Below are positions 1 to 9,531 of a stretch of 64,000 bases of DNA, one piece after another. Both the position numbers and the translations under genes were made by a program. Source of the DNA: Acidipropionibacterium thoenii DSM 20276 (lineage in GTDB: Bacteria; Actinomycetota; Actinomycetes; Propionibacteriales; Propionibacteriaceae); contig NZ_KE384018.1 in the NCBI RefSeq assembly GCF_000423445.1, forward strand, positions 1 to 64,000. The letters are read 5' to 3'. Below the pieces are notes generated by a model, which saw only the letters and a list, made by a program, of their open reading frames with translations, was not told where the DNA came from and did not search any database. The number at the start of each line of letters is the position of its first letter. Position 1 is the first letter of the stretch.

Positions 1-126
1 ATCAACGGCAGGCTCGAGCACCTGCGCGGCTCGGCGCTGGGGTTCCGCAACCTGACCAACTACATCGCCAGATCCCTGCTCGAGACCGGCGGGTTCAGAC
101 CCCGACTACACCCTGGATTCGGATGA
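1..126 (+). CDS. ISL3-family transposase, C-terminal fragment
   Basis: The frame is open from base 1 to a TGA at 124-126, giving 41 residues, so the start lies outside the window. The motif LGFRNLTNYIARSLLETGG followed by FRPRLHP matches the conserved C-terminal end of ISL3-type DDE transposases, which move insertion sequences. No catalytic residue is visible. I found no convincing terminal inverted repeat in the 190 bases before mutY, so the right end of the element is not placed. Family assignment is by remembered motif similarity only. Confidence 0.75.
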   Translation: MNGRLEHLRGSALGFRNLTNYIARSLLETGGFRPRLHPGFG

Positions 127-316
127 GCCGGTATGCCGCCGCTCTTGAGGTGTGGGGCGAGAATGCCACTGCGGTGACCGTGCTGACAGTGCACTGCTTC
201 GCCAGGCCAGGTGTGCTGGTGGAGATCGAAGCACTTGCCGTTGTTCAGGAGCGGCGGGTGTGACGCTGCAGTGGGATCTCGGTGGCGGAGGTGAGGTCTT
301 CGGATCCCCCACCAGC

Positions 317-1237
317 TCACAGCCTCAGAGTCGAGCCCTTCTGGTGGACCAGGCCGTCGTCGAGCAGTGAACCGAGACACTTCTCGGCCTGGTGGCGGCT
401 GGGCCAGGCCGCCAGCGCCACCTCGATCTCCACGCCGGCGGCGCTGTTGCGCACCAGGTCCAGAATGACCCCGCGGCACTGCCGGTCGGTGCCCTTCCAG
501 GGCTGCCCGCGCCTGACCGGAGCGCCGTCCAGTGGCTTGCCGGCGACCACCCAGCGGCAGTGCGCTGCCACCGGGCAGAGCTGGCACGACGGCGTCCTGG
601 CGGTGCAGATCAGAGCGCCCAGCTCCATCGACGCCACCGCCCAGCGGGCCGCATCGGCGTCACCGTCGGGAAGCCATCGGGCTGCCAGCTCGCGGTCGGC
701 CCGGGTGGTCGCCGAGGCGCAGTTGGCCACTCCCCTCTCCACCCGCGCCAGCACCCTGCGCACATTGGTGTCCAGCACCGCGGCCCGGCCCCCGAACGCG
801 AACGACACCACGGCAGCAGCCGTGTAGTCCCCGATCCCCGGAAGCCCGATGAGGTCCTCGTACCTCGAGGGCACCACGCCGCCGTACTGGCGGGCGATCG
901 CCACCGCACAGGCGTGCAGTCGAAGCGCCCGCCGCGGATATCCCAGCCGCCCCCATGCGGCCACCGCGGCACCGGGCTCCTCCTCGGCCAGATCATCGGG
1001 GGTGGGCCATCGTTCCATCCACTGAGTCCACGGGGCCACCACCCGGGCCATCGGTGTCTGCTGGCTCATCACCTCACTGACCAGCACCCCCCACGGCGTC
1101 GTCCCCTCACGGCGCCAGGGCAGATCCCGGCCGTGCTCGGCGTACCAGTCCGAGCAGGTTCCCCGCAGCTCGGACCGCTCGACATCGGTCAGCGGTCCGA
1201 GCCGGGCCTGCCCGGCCGATGCAGGAACCTCGGACAC
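317..1237 (-). CDS. mutY: A/G-specific adenine DNA glycosylase MutY
   Basis: This base-excision repair enzyme removes adenine mispaired with 8-oxoguanine. The 306 residues contain the glycosylase core: SEVMSQQT with the catalytic Glu, the helix-hairpin-helix LPGIGDYTA, and VLDTNVRRVLAR with the catalytic Asp. A [4Fe-4S] loop follows with spacing C-X6-C-X2-C-X5-C. The tail after the cluster is only about 80 residues, shorter than the Nudix-like domain of E. coli MutY but similar to short actinobacterial MutY proteins. The GTG start directly abuts the hemL stop, so it is probably the last gene of the haem operon. The pairing with haem genes may simply be positional. Confidence 0.93.
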   Translation of the reverse strand: MSEVPASAGQARLGPLTDVERSELRGTCSDWYAEHGRDLPWRREGTTPWGVLVSEVMSQQTPMARVVAPWTQWMERWPTPDDLAEEEPGAAVAAWGRLGYPRRALRLHACAVAIARQYGGVVPSRYEDLIGLPGIGDYTAAAVVSFAFGGRAAVLDTNVRRVLARVERGVANCASATTRADRELAARWLPDGDADAARWAVASMELGALICTARTPSCQLCPVAAHCRWVVAGKPLDGAPVRRGQPWKGTDRQCRGVILDLVRNSAAGVEIEVALAAWPSRHQAEKCLGSLLDDGLVHQKGSTLRL

Positions 1238-2554
1238 TCAGCCGATGACCTTCGCGGCCGCCCGACAGGCACTCGGCAGCGCCGAGGAGAAGACCTCGAG
1301 AGCCTCCTCATCGTGCGCATCGGAGAGGAACCAGGCCTCGAAGCAGCTCGGCGGAAGATTCACCCCGGCATCCAGCATGGCGTGGAAGAAGGCGGTGTAG
1401 GCCCCGGAGTCCTGGGCCTTGGCCTGCTGGTAGTCGGCCACTCCGTCGCGGGCCGGTGCCGAGCCCAGGAAGACGCTGAACAGGTTCGAGGCGTTGTTGA
1501 TGACGAACGGCACCCCCGCCCGCTCCAACTGCTCGGCCAGCACCTGGCGCCAGGCCTCGGAGCGGTCATCGAGGCGTCGGTACACCTCGTCGGTGGCCAG
1601 CTGCAGGGTCCGCAGGCCGGCAATGGTGGCCAGCGGATTTCCCGACAGGGTGCCGGCCTGGTACACCGGCCCGGTCGGGGACAGCAGGTCCATCACCTCG
1701 GCGCGCCCGCCCAGAGCCGCCAGCGGCATCCCCCCGCCGACCACCTTGCCGAAGGTGAACAGGTCAGGCTGGTAGCCCTCCCCGCGCTGCTGCTGGAACC
1801 CCCAGAATCCCGAGGGCCCGCACCGGAAGCCGGTGAGCACCTCGTCGAGGATCATCAGCGCGCGGTGCTCGGCGGTGATCCGCCGGATGGCCGCATTGAA
1901 CCCGGGCCGGGGAGCCACCACTCCCATGTTCGCCGCGGCGGCCTCCACGATCACCCCGGCGATCTGGTCCCCGCGGGCCGCGAAGGCGGCCTCCAGGGCG
2001 GCCTCGTCGTTGTAGGGCAGCACCAGGGTGGACGCCGTGATGCCGGCCGGCACGCCGGCCGAGCCCGGCAGGCCGGCGGTGGCCACCCCCGATCCCGCCT
2101 CGGCCAGCAGGCCGTCGGAGTGGCCGTGGTAGTTACCGGCGAATTTGATGATGATGTCTCGCCCGGTGGCTCCCCGGGCCAGCCGGATCGCCGTCATGGT
2201 GGCCTCGGTGCCGGTGGACACGAAGCGGATCTTCTCCGCCAACGGCACCCGGGCGCGCACCTCCTCGGCCAGCAGTGTCTCGGTGGCGGTGGGGGCCCCG
2301 AAGGACAGCCCGCGGGCGGCGGCGTCCTGGACGGCCTCGACGACCTCGCGGCGACTGTGGCCCAGCAGGGCCGGACCCCAGGTGCAGACCAGATCCAGGT
2401 AGCGGGTGCCCTCGGCGTCCCACAGCCAGGGGCCCGCGGCGCGTTCGATGAACCGCGGCACCCCGCCGACGTTGCCGTAGGCCCGTACCGGAGAGTCGAC
2501 CCCTCCCGGTATCACCGAGCGGGCCTCGTCGAAGAGTTCAGCGTTGCTGCTCAC
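1238..2554 (-). CDS. hemL: Glutamate-1-semialdehyde 2,1-aminomutase
   Basis: This PLP enzyme converts glutamate-1-semialdehyde to 5-aminolevulinate, the second step of the C5 haem route started by HemA. The 438-residue length is normal for the family. Visible landmarks are the N-terminal SVIPGGVDSPVRAYGNVGG, the ILDEVLTGFR stretch, and FTFGKVVGGGMPLAALGGR with the PLP-binding Lys. I chose the GTG at 2554 because AAAGGA lies just upstream and the mature N-terminus follows at once. An in-frame start at 2632 would overlap hemB and add an unrelated tail. It follows hemB by 25 bases and precedes mutY with no gap. Confidence 0.95.
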   Translation of the reverse strand: MSSNAELFDEARSVIPGGVDSPVRAYGNVGGVPRFIERAAGPWLWDAEGTRYLDLVCTWGPALLGHSRREVVEAVQDAAARGLSFGAPTATETLLAEEVRARVPLAEKIRFVSTGTEATMTAIRLARGATGRDIIIKFAGNYHGHSDGLLAEAGSGVATAGLPGSAGVPAGITASTLVLPYNDEAALEAAFAARGDQIAGVIVEAAAANMGVVAPRPGFNAAIRRITAEHRALMILDEVLTGFRCGPSGFWGFQQQRGEGYQPDLFTFGKVVGGGMPLAALGGRAEVMDLLSPTGPVYQAGTLSGNPLATIAGLRTLQLATDEVYRRLDDRSEAWRQVLAEQLERAGVPFVINNASNLFSVFLGSAPARDGVADYQQAKAQDSGAYTAFFHAMLDAGVNLPPSCFEAWFLSDAHDEEALEVFSSALPSACRAAAKVIG

Positions 2555-2579
2555 AGCAGTCCTTTCGCAGATGGGGGGA

Positions 2580-3590
2580 TCAGTACCGGAACCAGTCGGC
2601 GGCCTCGATGGCGAAATAGCTGAGGATGACATCGGCCCCGGCCCGGGCGATCGAGGTGAGCGACTCGGTGATGCACCGCTGGCGGTCGATCCAGCCGTTG
2701 GCGGCGGCGGCCTCCAGCATCGCGTACTCCCCGGAGACCTGGTAGGCGGCCACCGGAACCGGGGAGATCTCGGCCACGTCGGACAGCACGTCCAGGTAGT
2801 GGGAGGCCGGCTTGACCATCACCATGTCGGCACCCTCGGCCAGATCCAGCAGGGTCTCGCGCATCCCCTCACGGCGGTTGGCCGGATCCTGCTGGTAGGT
2901 CTTGCGGTCGCCCTTGAGGGAGGAGTTCACCGCCCCGCGGAAGGGTCCGAAGAAGGCCGAGGCGTACTTGGCGGAGTAGGCCAGGATCGAGACGTCGGTG
3001 AACCCCTCGGCGTCCAGCGCGTCGCGGATCACCGCGATCTGGCCGTCCATCATCCCCGAGGGGGAGACCAGGTGGGCGCCTGCGCGGGCCTGGGAGACCG
3101 CCATCTCGGCGTACAGCGGCAAGGTGGCGTCATTGTCGACCCTGCCATCGGGGGTCAGCGCCCCACAGTGGCCGTGGTCGGTGAACTCGTCGAGACAGGT
3201 GTCGGCGCAGATCACCAGGTCGTCGCCGACGGCGTCTCGCACCGCGGCGATGCTCCGGTTGAGGATCCCCTCGGGGTTCCAGGCCTGCGATCCGATCTCG
3301 TCCTTGCGGGTCGGGACCCCGAACAGGTCGATGCCGCCGATGCCGGCCCTGACCGCCTGCTCCGCCAGCGTCCTGATGGACTCGGTGGTGTGCTGGAACT
3401 GCCCGGGCAGGGTGGAGATCTCGCGGGCCTCGTCGATCCCCTCGGCGACGAACGCGGGAAGCATCAACTGGGCGGGATGGACCCGGGTCTCGGTCACCAT
3501 CCGGCGCATCGCCGGAGTGGTGCGCAGACGCCGTGGCCGGTCCACCGGGACCAGGGCGGGGTTGAGCTTGCGATCTGGGAAGGACGTCAT
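2580..3590 (-). CDS. hemB: Delta-aminolevulinic acid dehydratase (porphobilinogen synthase)
   Basis: This enzyme condenses two 5-aminolevulinate molecules to porphobilinogen. The 336 residues carry both Schiff-base lysines, in [16 protein letters not shown] and MVKPASHY. The metal loop reads [16 protein letters not shown]: it keeps the first and third of the three zinc cysteines of animal and E. coli enzymes and has Asp at the second. That is a mixed ligand set, discussed in the findings. The ATG at 3590 overlaps the hemD stop by four bases (ATGA). The frame stays open further upstream through hemD and hemC sequence, but that extension has no HemB-like content. Confidence 0.96.
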   Translation of the reverse strand: MTSFPDRKLNPALVPVDRPRRLRTTPAMRRMVTETRVHPAQLMLPAFVAEGIDEAREISTLPGQFQHTTESIRTLAEQAVRAGIGGIDLFGVPTRKDEIGSQAWNPEGILNRSIAAVRDAVGDDLVICADTCLDEFTDHGHCGALTPDGRVDNDATLPLYAEMAVSQARAGAHLVSPSGMMDGQIAVIRDALDAEGFTDVSILAYSAKYASAFFGPFRGAVNSSLKGDRKTYQQDPANRREGMRETLLDLAEGADMVMVKPASHYLDVLSDVAEISPVPVAAYQVSGEYAMLEAAAANGWIDRQRCITESLTSIARAGADVILSYFAIEAADWFRY

Positions 3591-4348
3591 GACAGGACAC
3601 TTTCTACTGCGGCGAGGATGCCCTCGGGAGTCGGCTCGGAGGCGACCGCCGAGGCGGGATGTCCGAGCTGTTCGAGGGTGGCGGCGGTGGCGTCGCCGAT
3701 GGCGATCGGGTGCTGGCGGGGTTTCCAGGCCAACCCGGCTCGGGTCAGCAGGCCGTCCAGAGCCCGGGCGATCGAGGAGGAGGTGATCACCACTGCGCCG
3801 AAGGCCGGCCAGGCCTGGGCGATCACCGTCGGCAGGGTCTCCAGCGGCTCGGTGGTGTAGAGATCGACCCGCTCCACCTGGCAGCCCTTGGCGGTCAGTC
3901 CCTCGGCGACGGTGCCGGCAGCCAGGGCCGAGACGGGCAGCAGGACGCGGCTGTGCGGGCAGTCCCAGGCCTCCACCAGCCCGGCTCCCGACTGGGTCTG
4001 GGGGATCAGGCAGACCTCGACGCCGTTGTCGGCCAGTGCTCGTGCGGTGGCCCGGCCGACCGCGGCGACCTTGACTGCCAGGTCGGTGAGCAGCCCGTCG
4101 GCGGCCAGCTGGTGGACGGCCCGCTTGCTGGTGAGCACCAGCCAGTCCTCGGTGCCGGCACCGGCCAGCCATCGCGAGACGGCCTCCAGGGCGCCGGGCA
4201 GTGGCACGGTGCGGGTGACGGCCTGGTGGATGACGCCGAAGCCGGCTCCTTTGAGGGCATGGCCGATGGCGTCGCCGGCGGAGTCGCGGGGCAACAGCAC
4301 CGGCGGGCGGATGATGCCGGCGGAGTCCGGGGTGACCACTGAGCTCAT
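3587..4348 (-). CDS. hemD: Uroporphyrinogen-III synthase, stand-alone form
   Basis: HemD closes and flips ring D of hydroxymethylbilane to give uroporphyrinogen III. The 253-residue protein has the weakly conserved HemD pattern: [21 protein letters not shown] at the N-terminus, [14 protein letters not shown] and [14 protein letters not shown], and a C-terminal [14 protein letters not shown]. It sits between hemC and hemB with ATGA overlaps on both sides, which strongly supports the call. A second HemD domain is present in the gene at 22515-24152. Which of the two supplies haem flux cannot be told from sequence alone; operon position favours this one. Confidence 0.88.
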   Translation of the reverse strand: MSSVVTPDSAGIIRPPVLLPRDSAGDAIGHALKGAGFGVIHQAVTRTVPLPGALEAVSRWLAGAGTEDWLVLTSKRAVHQLAADGLLTDLAVKVAAVGRATARALADNGVEVCLIPQTQSGAGLVEAWDCPHSRVLLPVSALAAGTVAEGLTAKGCQVERVDLYTTEPLETLPTVIAQAWPAFGAVVITSSSIARALDGLLTRAGLAWKPRQHPIAIGDATAATLEQLGHPASAVASEPTPEGILAAVESVLS

Positions 4349-5388
4349 CGGATGGCCTTCGAGGCGTGCAGGTCGGCGACCCCGCCGGCTCCCTGGTCCA
4401 GCAGATCGGCCGCGACCTGGAGGCCGAGGGTGTGGGCGGCACCTGCCAGGGTGGCCACGGCCTCAGGTGTGGTGGGTGCCGCATCCAGCAGGTTGACGGG
4501 AAGTTCCAGCCCCGCCTGGCAGCGCACCGACCGGGTGCCGTCGACGGAGATGACGGCCGCTCGCAGGTCCAGCACGCCGGACTCGACCCGGGCCAGTGCC
4601 CCGACCGGGGCCGCACAGCCCGCGTCGAGTCCGGCCAGTACCGCACGCTCGGCGGTGGCGGCCAGCCGGGCCGCCAGGTCGTCAATGGCCATCAGCGCCC
4701 GGGCCAGGTCGCCGTGCCGGGCGTCGGCTGCCCGGCACTCCACCGCCAGCGCGCCCTGGGCGGGGGCGGGCAGCATGACGTCGAAGTCCAGGATCTGGCA
4801 GATGTCCTTGCCCCGTCCCAGTCGGCCGAGTCCGGCAGCCGCGACGACGACGGCATCCAGATCCTGGCGTCCGCCGAAACCCTTGACCCGGCCGACCCGG
4901 GTGTCCACATTGCCGCGGATGTCGACCACCTCGAGATCTGGCCTGGCGGCGCGCAGCTGGGCCGCCCGGCGAGGCGAGCCGGTCCCGACCCGGGCTCCCT
5001 CGGCCAGCTCCGACAGGGTCAGCTCGTCGCGGGCCACCAGCGCGTCGTGGGGGTCCTCGCGGGCCGGGATGGCCCCGATCGCCAGTCCGAGCGGCTGGCC
5101 GGTGGGAAGGTCCTTGAAGGAGTGCACCGCCAGATCGCAGGCTCCCGACAGCAGGTCGGTGCGGATCGCGGAGGCGAAGACGCCGATCCCGCCCATCTTC
5201 GACAGCGGGGTGTCCACCACGTCGCCATGGGTGGTGACGTGGACCAGTTCGACATCCAGCCCGTGGCGGTCCAGCGCGTGGGCGACCATCTCGGACTGGG
5301 TGGTGGCCAGTCGGCTGGCGCGGGTCGCCAGCCGAACCGAGGTGCGCGGGTGCTGGGCTGCGGGCGCTCTCCCGGGTCGTCGACTCAT
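4345..5388 (-). CDS. hemC: Hydroxymethylbilane synthase (porphobilinogen deaminase)
   Basis: HemC polymerises four porphobilinogens into hydroxymethylbilane. The roughly 347 residues show [27 protein letters not shown], the [14 protein letters not shown] arginine cluster, IRGNVDTRV and [10 protein letters not shown], whose Cys near residue 255 carries the dipyrromethane cofactor. I placed the start at the ATG of MSRRPG because GAGAGG lies nine bases upstream; an ATG three codons earlier directly abuts that SD. The gene follows a 157-base gap after hemY that contains a large alternative hairpin. Its stop overlaps the hemD start by four bases. Confidence 0.95.
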   Translation of the reverse strand: MSRRPGRAPAAQHPRTSVRLATRASRLATTQSEMVAHALDRHGLDVELVHVTTHGDVVDTPLSKMGGIGVFASAIRTDLLSGACDLAVHSFKDLPTGQPLGLAIGAIPAREDPHDALVARDELTLSELAEGARVGTGSPRRAAQLRAARPDLEVVDIRGNVDTRVGRVKGFGGRQDLDAVVVAAAGLGRLGRGKDICQILDFDVMLPAPAQGALAVECRAADARHGDLARALMAIDDLAARLAATAERAVLAGLDAGCAAPVGALARVESGVLDLRAAVISVDGTRSVRCQAGLELPVNLLDAAPTTPEAVATLAGAAHTLGLQVAADLLDQGAGGVADLHASKAIR

Positions 5389-5468
5389 ATCCGCCATCCT
5401 CTCACGGCCCCGATGCTCCAGGACCGGGCCGGCTGGGGCCACCGGCTGGGACAGTGGCCCGGTCGGGT

Positions 5469-5542
5469 GCGCAGATCACTCCCCAGACGGGGAGTGATGC
5501 ATCTCCAGCTGCAGGAAGGGCCGTCTGCGGAGTGATCTGCGC
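5469..5542 (-). promoter_or_regulatory. Nested, mutually exclusive hairpins in the hemY-hemC gap
   Basis: Two structures compete for the same bases. A long hairpin pairs 5469-5488 with 5523-5542, 19 of 20 positions matching. A short one pairs 5475-5484 with 5489-5498, ten perfect pairs around the tetraloop AGAC. The short stem uses half of the long stem's left arm, so both cannot form at once. Neither is followed by a T-run on either strand. The element lies 3 bases after the hemY stop and about 80 bases before hemC, so it could be a terminator/processing site for hemY or a switch controlling hemC-hemL. The function is inferred. Confidence 0.6.
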
Positions 5543-5545
5543 AGC

Positions 5546-6961
5546 TCACACCAGCCTCGCGGCGGTCTGGCGGGCATGGGGGACCAGGGCGGCGATTCCC
5601 GAACCGGATGTCCAGGCGCCGGTCAGCCCCAGACCCGGCTGCTCTGCGACCTGGGCGTGCAGCCCCTGCACCCAGGCTCGGGTGGCCGGGGTGGTGGGGG
5701 CCAGCGCACCGGTCCAGTGGATGATCTGGGAGGCCACCAGCTGGTCGGCGCTCAGCGGCACCCCGGTCAGGGCGCTGGCATCCGACAGCGCCTGGTCCAC
5801 CGACAGATCCTGGGCCGCCTGGCCCGAACGGCCGTAGCTGACCCGCAGCAGGTGGAGCCCGTCGGGGCACGAGGCCGTCAGGCTGGGCCACTTGGCCGAC
5901 AGATGGGTGAGCGCCTTGGCCGCCACACCGCGCGATCCGGCCGCCACCAGCATCCCGTTGCCCCTGGGCCCGGAGTCCAGCTCAGGTGCCTGGAGGGCCA
6001 GGTTGACGTGGGCGATCGGGGCTCCGGCGACCAGCTCCGGCCCGCTGGTGTCGATGACCTGGGACAGCAGCGGCCGAGCGGTCACCGCCGAGCAGGCCAC
6101 CACGACCCGTGGGGTGCTGAACTCGACCGGCTGCCCGTCAGGCTCAGGGGGCAGCGAGGGATCGGCGGCGCGATGGGTGGCCGCGGCGCGAACGACCCAG
6201 TCGTCACCCCGCCCGCTGCCGGCCGGATGTGCCAGCGAGCTGGCCCCGGTACGGGTGAGGATCCGGCCACCGGCCTGCTCGATCTGATCGGTGAGGGTCT
6301 GGGCCATCAGGTACATCCCGCCGGCCACCGAGGCCACCGGCGAGGTCACCGGACCATCGCCCTTGATGAGCGAGACCGCAGCGGCCAGGCCGCCGGTGCT
6401 GCGTACCGCAGCGGTGAGGCCGGGGGAGACCACCTCGGTGGCCAGCAGGTGCGGATCGGCGGCATGGATACCGCCGGCGATCGGCGCCACCAGACGCCGC
6501 AGCACCTCGGCCCCCATCCGCAGCTCCACCAGGGAGCCCAGATCGCTCGGCAACTGCTCGGGCAGCGGCGCGGCATCCAGCTGCGCGGCCCGGGAGAGCA
6601 CCTCAGGTCCCAGCGCGGCGACCACATCGGGTGCCCAGAGGTCGGCGGGGATACCGAGAATCGCGCGCACCGGCATCGCGAAGGGGCCGTCGTCGAACCA
6701 CACCCAGCTGGGCGCCGACCGCGGGTACTCGACGGTTAGGCCGAGCTCGCCGGCCAGCTTCTCGGTGTCGGGGACCCGCACCGCCCAGCCCTCGGCGCCG
6801 ATGTCATATCGGACGCCGGCGATCGTCGATCCGGCGACCAGCCCTCCGGTGTATCCGCGGGACTCCAGCAGCACCGGCTTCAGCCCTGCCCTGCTGAACT
6901 GCCAGGCGGCCACCAGTCCGGCCATCCCGCCACCGATGACGACGGCGTCAACCCTGTCCAT
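5546..6961 (-). CDS. hemY: Coproporphyrinogen/protoporphyrinogen oxidase, FAD-dependent (HemY/CgoX)
   Basis: This flavoenzyme removes six electrons from a porphyrinogen. Because the organism carries HemQ, coproporphyrinogen III is the likelier substrate; that is inference from the known coproporphyrin-dependent pathway. The 471 residues begin with a clear Rossmann FAD motif, VVIGGGMAGLVAAW, followed by LLESRGYTGGLV, and end with a second FAD contact region, LGLTGAWTSGSGIAALVPHA. The start is the ATG at 6961, preceded by GGAGAGG; a TTG one codon earlier is the only nearby rival. It lies 25 bases after hemE in the same operon. Confidence 0.92.
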   Translation of the reverse strand: MDRVDAVVIGGGMAGLVAAWQFSRAGLKPVLLESRGYTGGLVAGSTIAGVRYDIGAEGWAVRVPDTEKLAGELGLTVEYPRSAPSWVWFDDGPFAMPVRAILGIPADLWAPDVVAALGPEVLSRAAQLDAAPLPEQLPSDLGSLVELRMGAEVLRRLVAPIAGGIHAADPHLLATEVVSPGLTAAVRSTGGLAAAVSLIKGDGPVTSPVASVAGGMYLMAQTLTDQIEQAGGRILTRTGASSLAHPAGSGRGDDWVVRAAATHRAADPSLPPEPDGQPVEFSTPRVVVACSAVTARPLLSQVIDTSGPELVAGAPIAHVNLALQAPELDSGPRGNGMLVAAGSRGVAAKALTHLSAKWPSLTASCPDGLHLLRVSYGRSGQAAQDLSVDQALSDASALTGVPLSADQLVASQIIHWTGALAPTTPATRAWVQGLHAQVAEQPGLGLTGAWTSGSGIAALVPHARQTAARLV

Positions 6962-6986
6962 CAATGCCTCTCCGATAAGCGATTTC

Positions 6987-8051
6987 CTAGAGCGAGTGAA
7001 CGAACTCGACCAACCTCGTCAGGGTATCCGGTTCAGTGGTGGCGGGGACGCCGTGGCCCAGGTTGACCACGTGGCCGGGCGCCGCCCGACCGGCCTCCAC
7101 CACCTCCCGGGCCTCGCCGTGGAGGGCCTGCTGGCCGGCGAACAGCATCGCCGGGTTGATATTTCCCTGCAGCGGCATGGCTGCTCCTGCCGCGCTCAAT
7201 GTCTGGTGCACCTGGTCGAGCGGGACCCGGTGGTCGACACCGAGCACCGGATGGTCGGAGGCTGCCGAGGCCACCTGCGCGAAGGCCACCGCCAGGTGGT
7301 TGGCGTTGACCCCGAAGTGAATCACCGGCGTCGACCGGTCCAGACCGGCCAGCGCCCGCACCGAGTGCGGGGCGACGAACCGTGTGTAGTCCCGCGCCGA
7401 CAAGGATCCGGCCCATGAGTCGAAGAGCTGCACGGCGCCGGCCCCGCCCGACACCTGGGCTGCCAGGAAGGCGGCGTCCAGGTCGGCGACCCAGGCCATC
7501 AGCCGGGCCCAGGAGTCCGGGTCGGCGTGCATCATCGCCCGTGCCGCCAGGTGGTCGCGGGAGGGCCCGCCCTCCACCAGGTAGGCGGCGATCGTGAAGG
7601 GGGCCCCGGCGAATCCCAGCAGCGGGGTGGCGTCGCCGAGTTCGGCGACCACCAGCCGGGCGGCCCGCGTGATGGCAGCCGTGTCGCCGGGTGCCCGGGA
7701 GGTGAGGGCATCGACCTCGGCGGCGGTGCGCACCGGTTCGTCGAGCACCGGGCCGACGCCCGGCTCGATCCGCACCCCGACCTCGGCCAGTACCAGCGGC
7801 ACCATGATGTCGGAGTAGAGCACCGCGGCGTCCACGCCGTGACGTCGCACCGGCTGGCAGGTGATCTCGGCGGCCAGCTCGGGATCCAGGCAGGACTCCA
7901 GCATCGTGGTGTCGGCCCGCGCGGCGCGGTACTCCGGCAGGGAGCGGCCGGCCTGGCGCATGAACCACACCGGTGGATGGGCGGTGCGGTGGCCGGTCAG
8001 GGCCGCCAGGATCGGGGGAGTCGCTTCGGTCTGGGTGCTGTGCTCAGTCAT
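6987..8051 (-). CDS. hemE: Uroporphyrinogen decarboxylase
   Basis: HemE removes four carboxyl groups from uroporphyrinogen III to give coproporphyrinogen III in the cytosol. The 354-residue protein has the family signature PPVWFMRQAGRSLPEYR, the catalytic-Asp region AAVLYSDIMVPL, and a C-terminal FVNLGHGV-like segment that here reads VVNLGHGVP. The ATG at 8051 gives the usual N-terminus; a longer frame adds 29 residues without family similarity and would run into the divergent hemA promoter. A CAGAAT hexamer lies seven bases upstream of the ATG, suggesting a leaderless or nearly leaderless transcript. It is the first gene of the minus-strand haem operon. Confidence 0.95.
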   Translation of the reverse strand: MTEHSTQTEATPPILAALTGHRTAHPPVWFMRQAGRSLPEYRAARADTTMLESCLDPELAAEITCQPVRRHGVDAAVLYSDIMVPLVLAEVGVRIEPGVGPVLDEPVRTAAEVDALTSRAPGDTAAITRAARLVVAELGDATPLLGFAGAPFTIAAYLVEGGPSRDHLAARAMMHADPDSWARLMAWVADLDAAFLAAQVSGGAGAVQLFDSWAGSLSARDYTRFVAPHSVRALAGLDRSTPVIHFGVNANHLAVAFAQVASAASDHPVLGVDHRVPLDQVHQTLSAAGAAMPLQGNINPAMLFAGQQALHGEAREVVEAGRAAPGHVVNLGHGVPATTEPDTLTRLVEFVHSL

Positions 8052-8121
8052 CGTCTCGATTCTGCCGCATGGTCGCACCTGCGTCGGCGTCTGACAGTCG
8101 GTCGTGCTTGAATGGGTCGCC

Positions 8122-9531
8122 GTGGGTCTGTGCATCATCTCCGTGGATTACGCCGAGCAGAGTCTCGGTGCCGTTTCGAACGCCGCCGGTCAGCTGGACG
8201 GGCTCGGTCTCACCCTGACCGACCTCCCTCAGGTGCGTGGCGCGATGGTGCTGTCGACCTGCAACCGGGTCATGGTGCTCGCCGAGACGGCCCCCGGGGT
8301 GGCCCATCCCGGGCAATTGCTGCGGGAGCTGCTGGCCGAGTCCGGCGCCCGCGACCTGGCTGCCGCCTCCGCGGTGGAGGGGGATGACGCCGTCTGGCGG
8401 CTCTTCCGGATCGCCGCCGGTCTGGAGTCGATGGTCACCGGGGAGCGCGAGATCGCCGGCCAGCTCAAACGGGCGCTGAGCTTCGCCCGCACCCAGAACA
8501 CCGTCACCCCGCTCATCGGCCATCTGGTCGAGGAGTCCCTCAAGACCTCCCGCAAGGTCGCCACCGGAACCGCGCTGGCCAGCAGCGGCCGCACCGTGGT
8601 GGCCGTCGGACTGGACCTGGTGAGCGACCTCGTCGATCTCGCCGGCGCCACCGTGCTGCTGATGGGCACCGGCTCCTATGCCGGGGCCAGCTGCGCCCAG
8701 CTGGCCGGCCGTGGCGTCTCCCACATCCTGGTTCATTCCTGCTCGGGGCGGGCCGAGGGGTTCGCGGGCAGCCACTCCGGTGAGGACTGTCAGATCGTGG
8801 CCGTCGACGACGGCGGGCTGGCCCGGGCGCTGGCCGAGGCCGATCTGGTCGTCACCTGTCGGGGCCATGGCGTCCCGGCGTTGACCAGGGCTCTGGCCGA
8901 GCAGGCGGTGCGGGACCGAGGCAGCCGGGACCAGCGGCGGCAGGATCGGGCCGGAGACCTCGTCGTGCTCGATCTCGCCCTCTCCGGCGATGTCGAGACC
9001 CCGGTCCCCGGAATCCGCGTCATCGACCTGGCGACCATCCGCGAGGCCGTCCCGGCCGAGGTCTCGGCCGACCGGGCAGCCGCCGAGAGGATCGTCGCCC
9101 AAGGGGTTCAGAACCTGGCGATGGACCTGGAGAGACGCCGTCTGGCACCTGCCGTCGTCGCCCTCAGGGACTCGCTGTCCAGCCTCGTCCAGGCCGAGAT
9201 CGACCGGCTCCCGGCCGGCGGATCGGTGCCGGTGGACCAGGCCGCCCAGGCGCTGCGGCGACTGGCCGCCTCGATGGCCCACATCCCCTCGGCCAGGGCC
9301 CGGATCGCCTCCGAGCACGGTCTGGGGGACAGGTGGCTCAACTCGTTGTCGGATGTGCTGGGCATCGATGTCGAGGTCGACGACCATATTCTCGATCTCA
9401 GCGGCCTGGCCACCACCGGCGCGCTGACCTGCCCGGTCACCGGGTTGAGCGTCGACGACCTGGCCCCGGCGAGCCCGCGACCAGCCGATCCGGCCACCAC
9501 TGACCTGGCACACAGCGAGGAGCGTCGATGA
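8122..9531 (+). CDS. hemA: Glutamyl-tRNA reductase
   Basis: HemA reduces glutamyl-tRNA to glutamate-1-semialdehyde with NADPH, the committed step of tetrapyrrole synthesis. With the GTG at 8122 as start the protein has 469 residues. The catalytic Cys is in [11 protein letters not shown] near residue 47, as expected. [18 protein letters not shown] and the Rossmann segment [20 protein letters not shown] follow. A GTG at 8104 is in frame, but a TTGAAT hexamer ends eight bases before 8122, favouring the later, possibly leaderless start. The stop overlaps the hemH-hemQ start (ATGA). It is transcribed divergently from hemE across about 70 bases, so one site could control both operons. Confidence 0.92.
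   Translation: MGLCIISVDYAEQSLGAVSNAAGQLDGLGLTLTDLPQVRGAMVLSTCNRVMVLAETAPGVAHPGQLLRELLAESGARDLAAASAVEGDDAVWRLFRIAAGLESMVTGEREIAGQLKRALSFARTQNTVTPLIGHLVEESLKTSRKVATGTALASSGRTVVAVGLDLVSDLVDLAGATVLLMGTGSYAGASCAQLAGRGVSHILVHSCSGRAEGFAGSHSGEDCQIVAVDDGGLARALAEADLVVTCRGHGVPALTRALAEQAVRDRGSRDQRRQDRAGDLVVLDLALSGDVETPVPGIRVIDLATIREAVPAEVSADRAAAERIVAQGVQNLAMDLERRRLAPAVVALRDSLSSLVQAEIDRLPAGGSVPVDQAAQALRRLAASMAHIPSARARIASEHGLGDRWLNSLSDVLGIDVEVDDHILDLSGLATTGALTCPVTGLSVDDLAPASPRPADPATTDLAHSEERR

Noticed and set aside
127-316. Right end and target duplication of the insertion sequence next to mutY
   Set aside because: No pair of matching terminal repeats can be shown because the left end is outside the window.
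392-2623. A 743-codon open frame on the plus strand opposite mutY and hemL
   Set aside because: Its product is low-complexity Gly/Arg/Pro/His sequence with no domain, while the opposite strand encodes two clear enzymes. High GC lengthens antisense frames.
3591-4685. Extension of the hemB frame upstream through hemD into hemC, a possible fusion
   Set aside because: The extension is Arg/Pro-rich shadow sequence. hemD and hemC are complete in other frames, and the ATG at 3590 gives a normal HemB.
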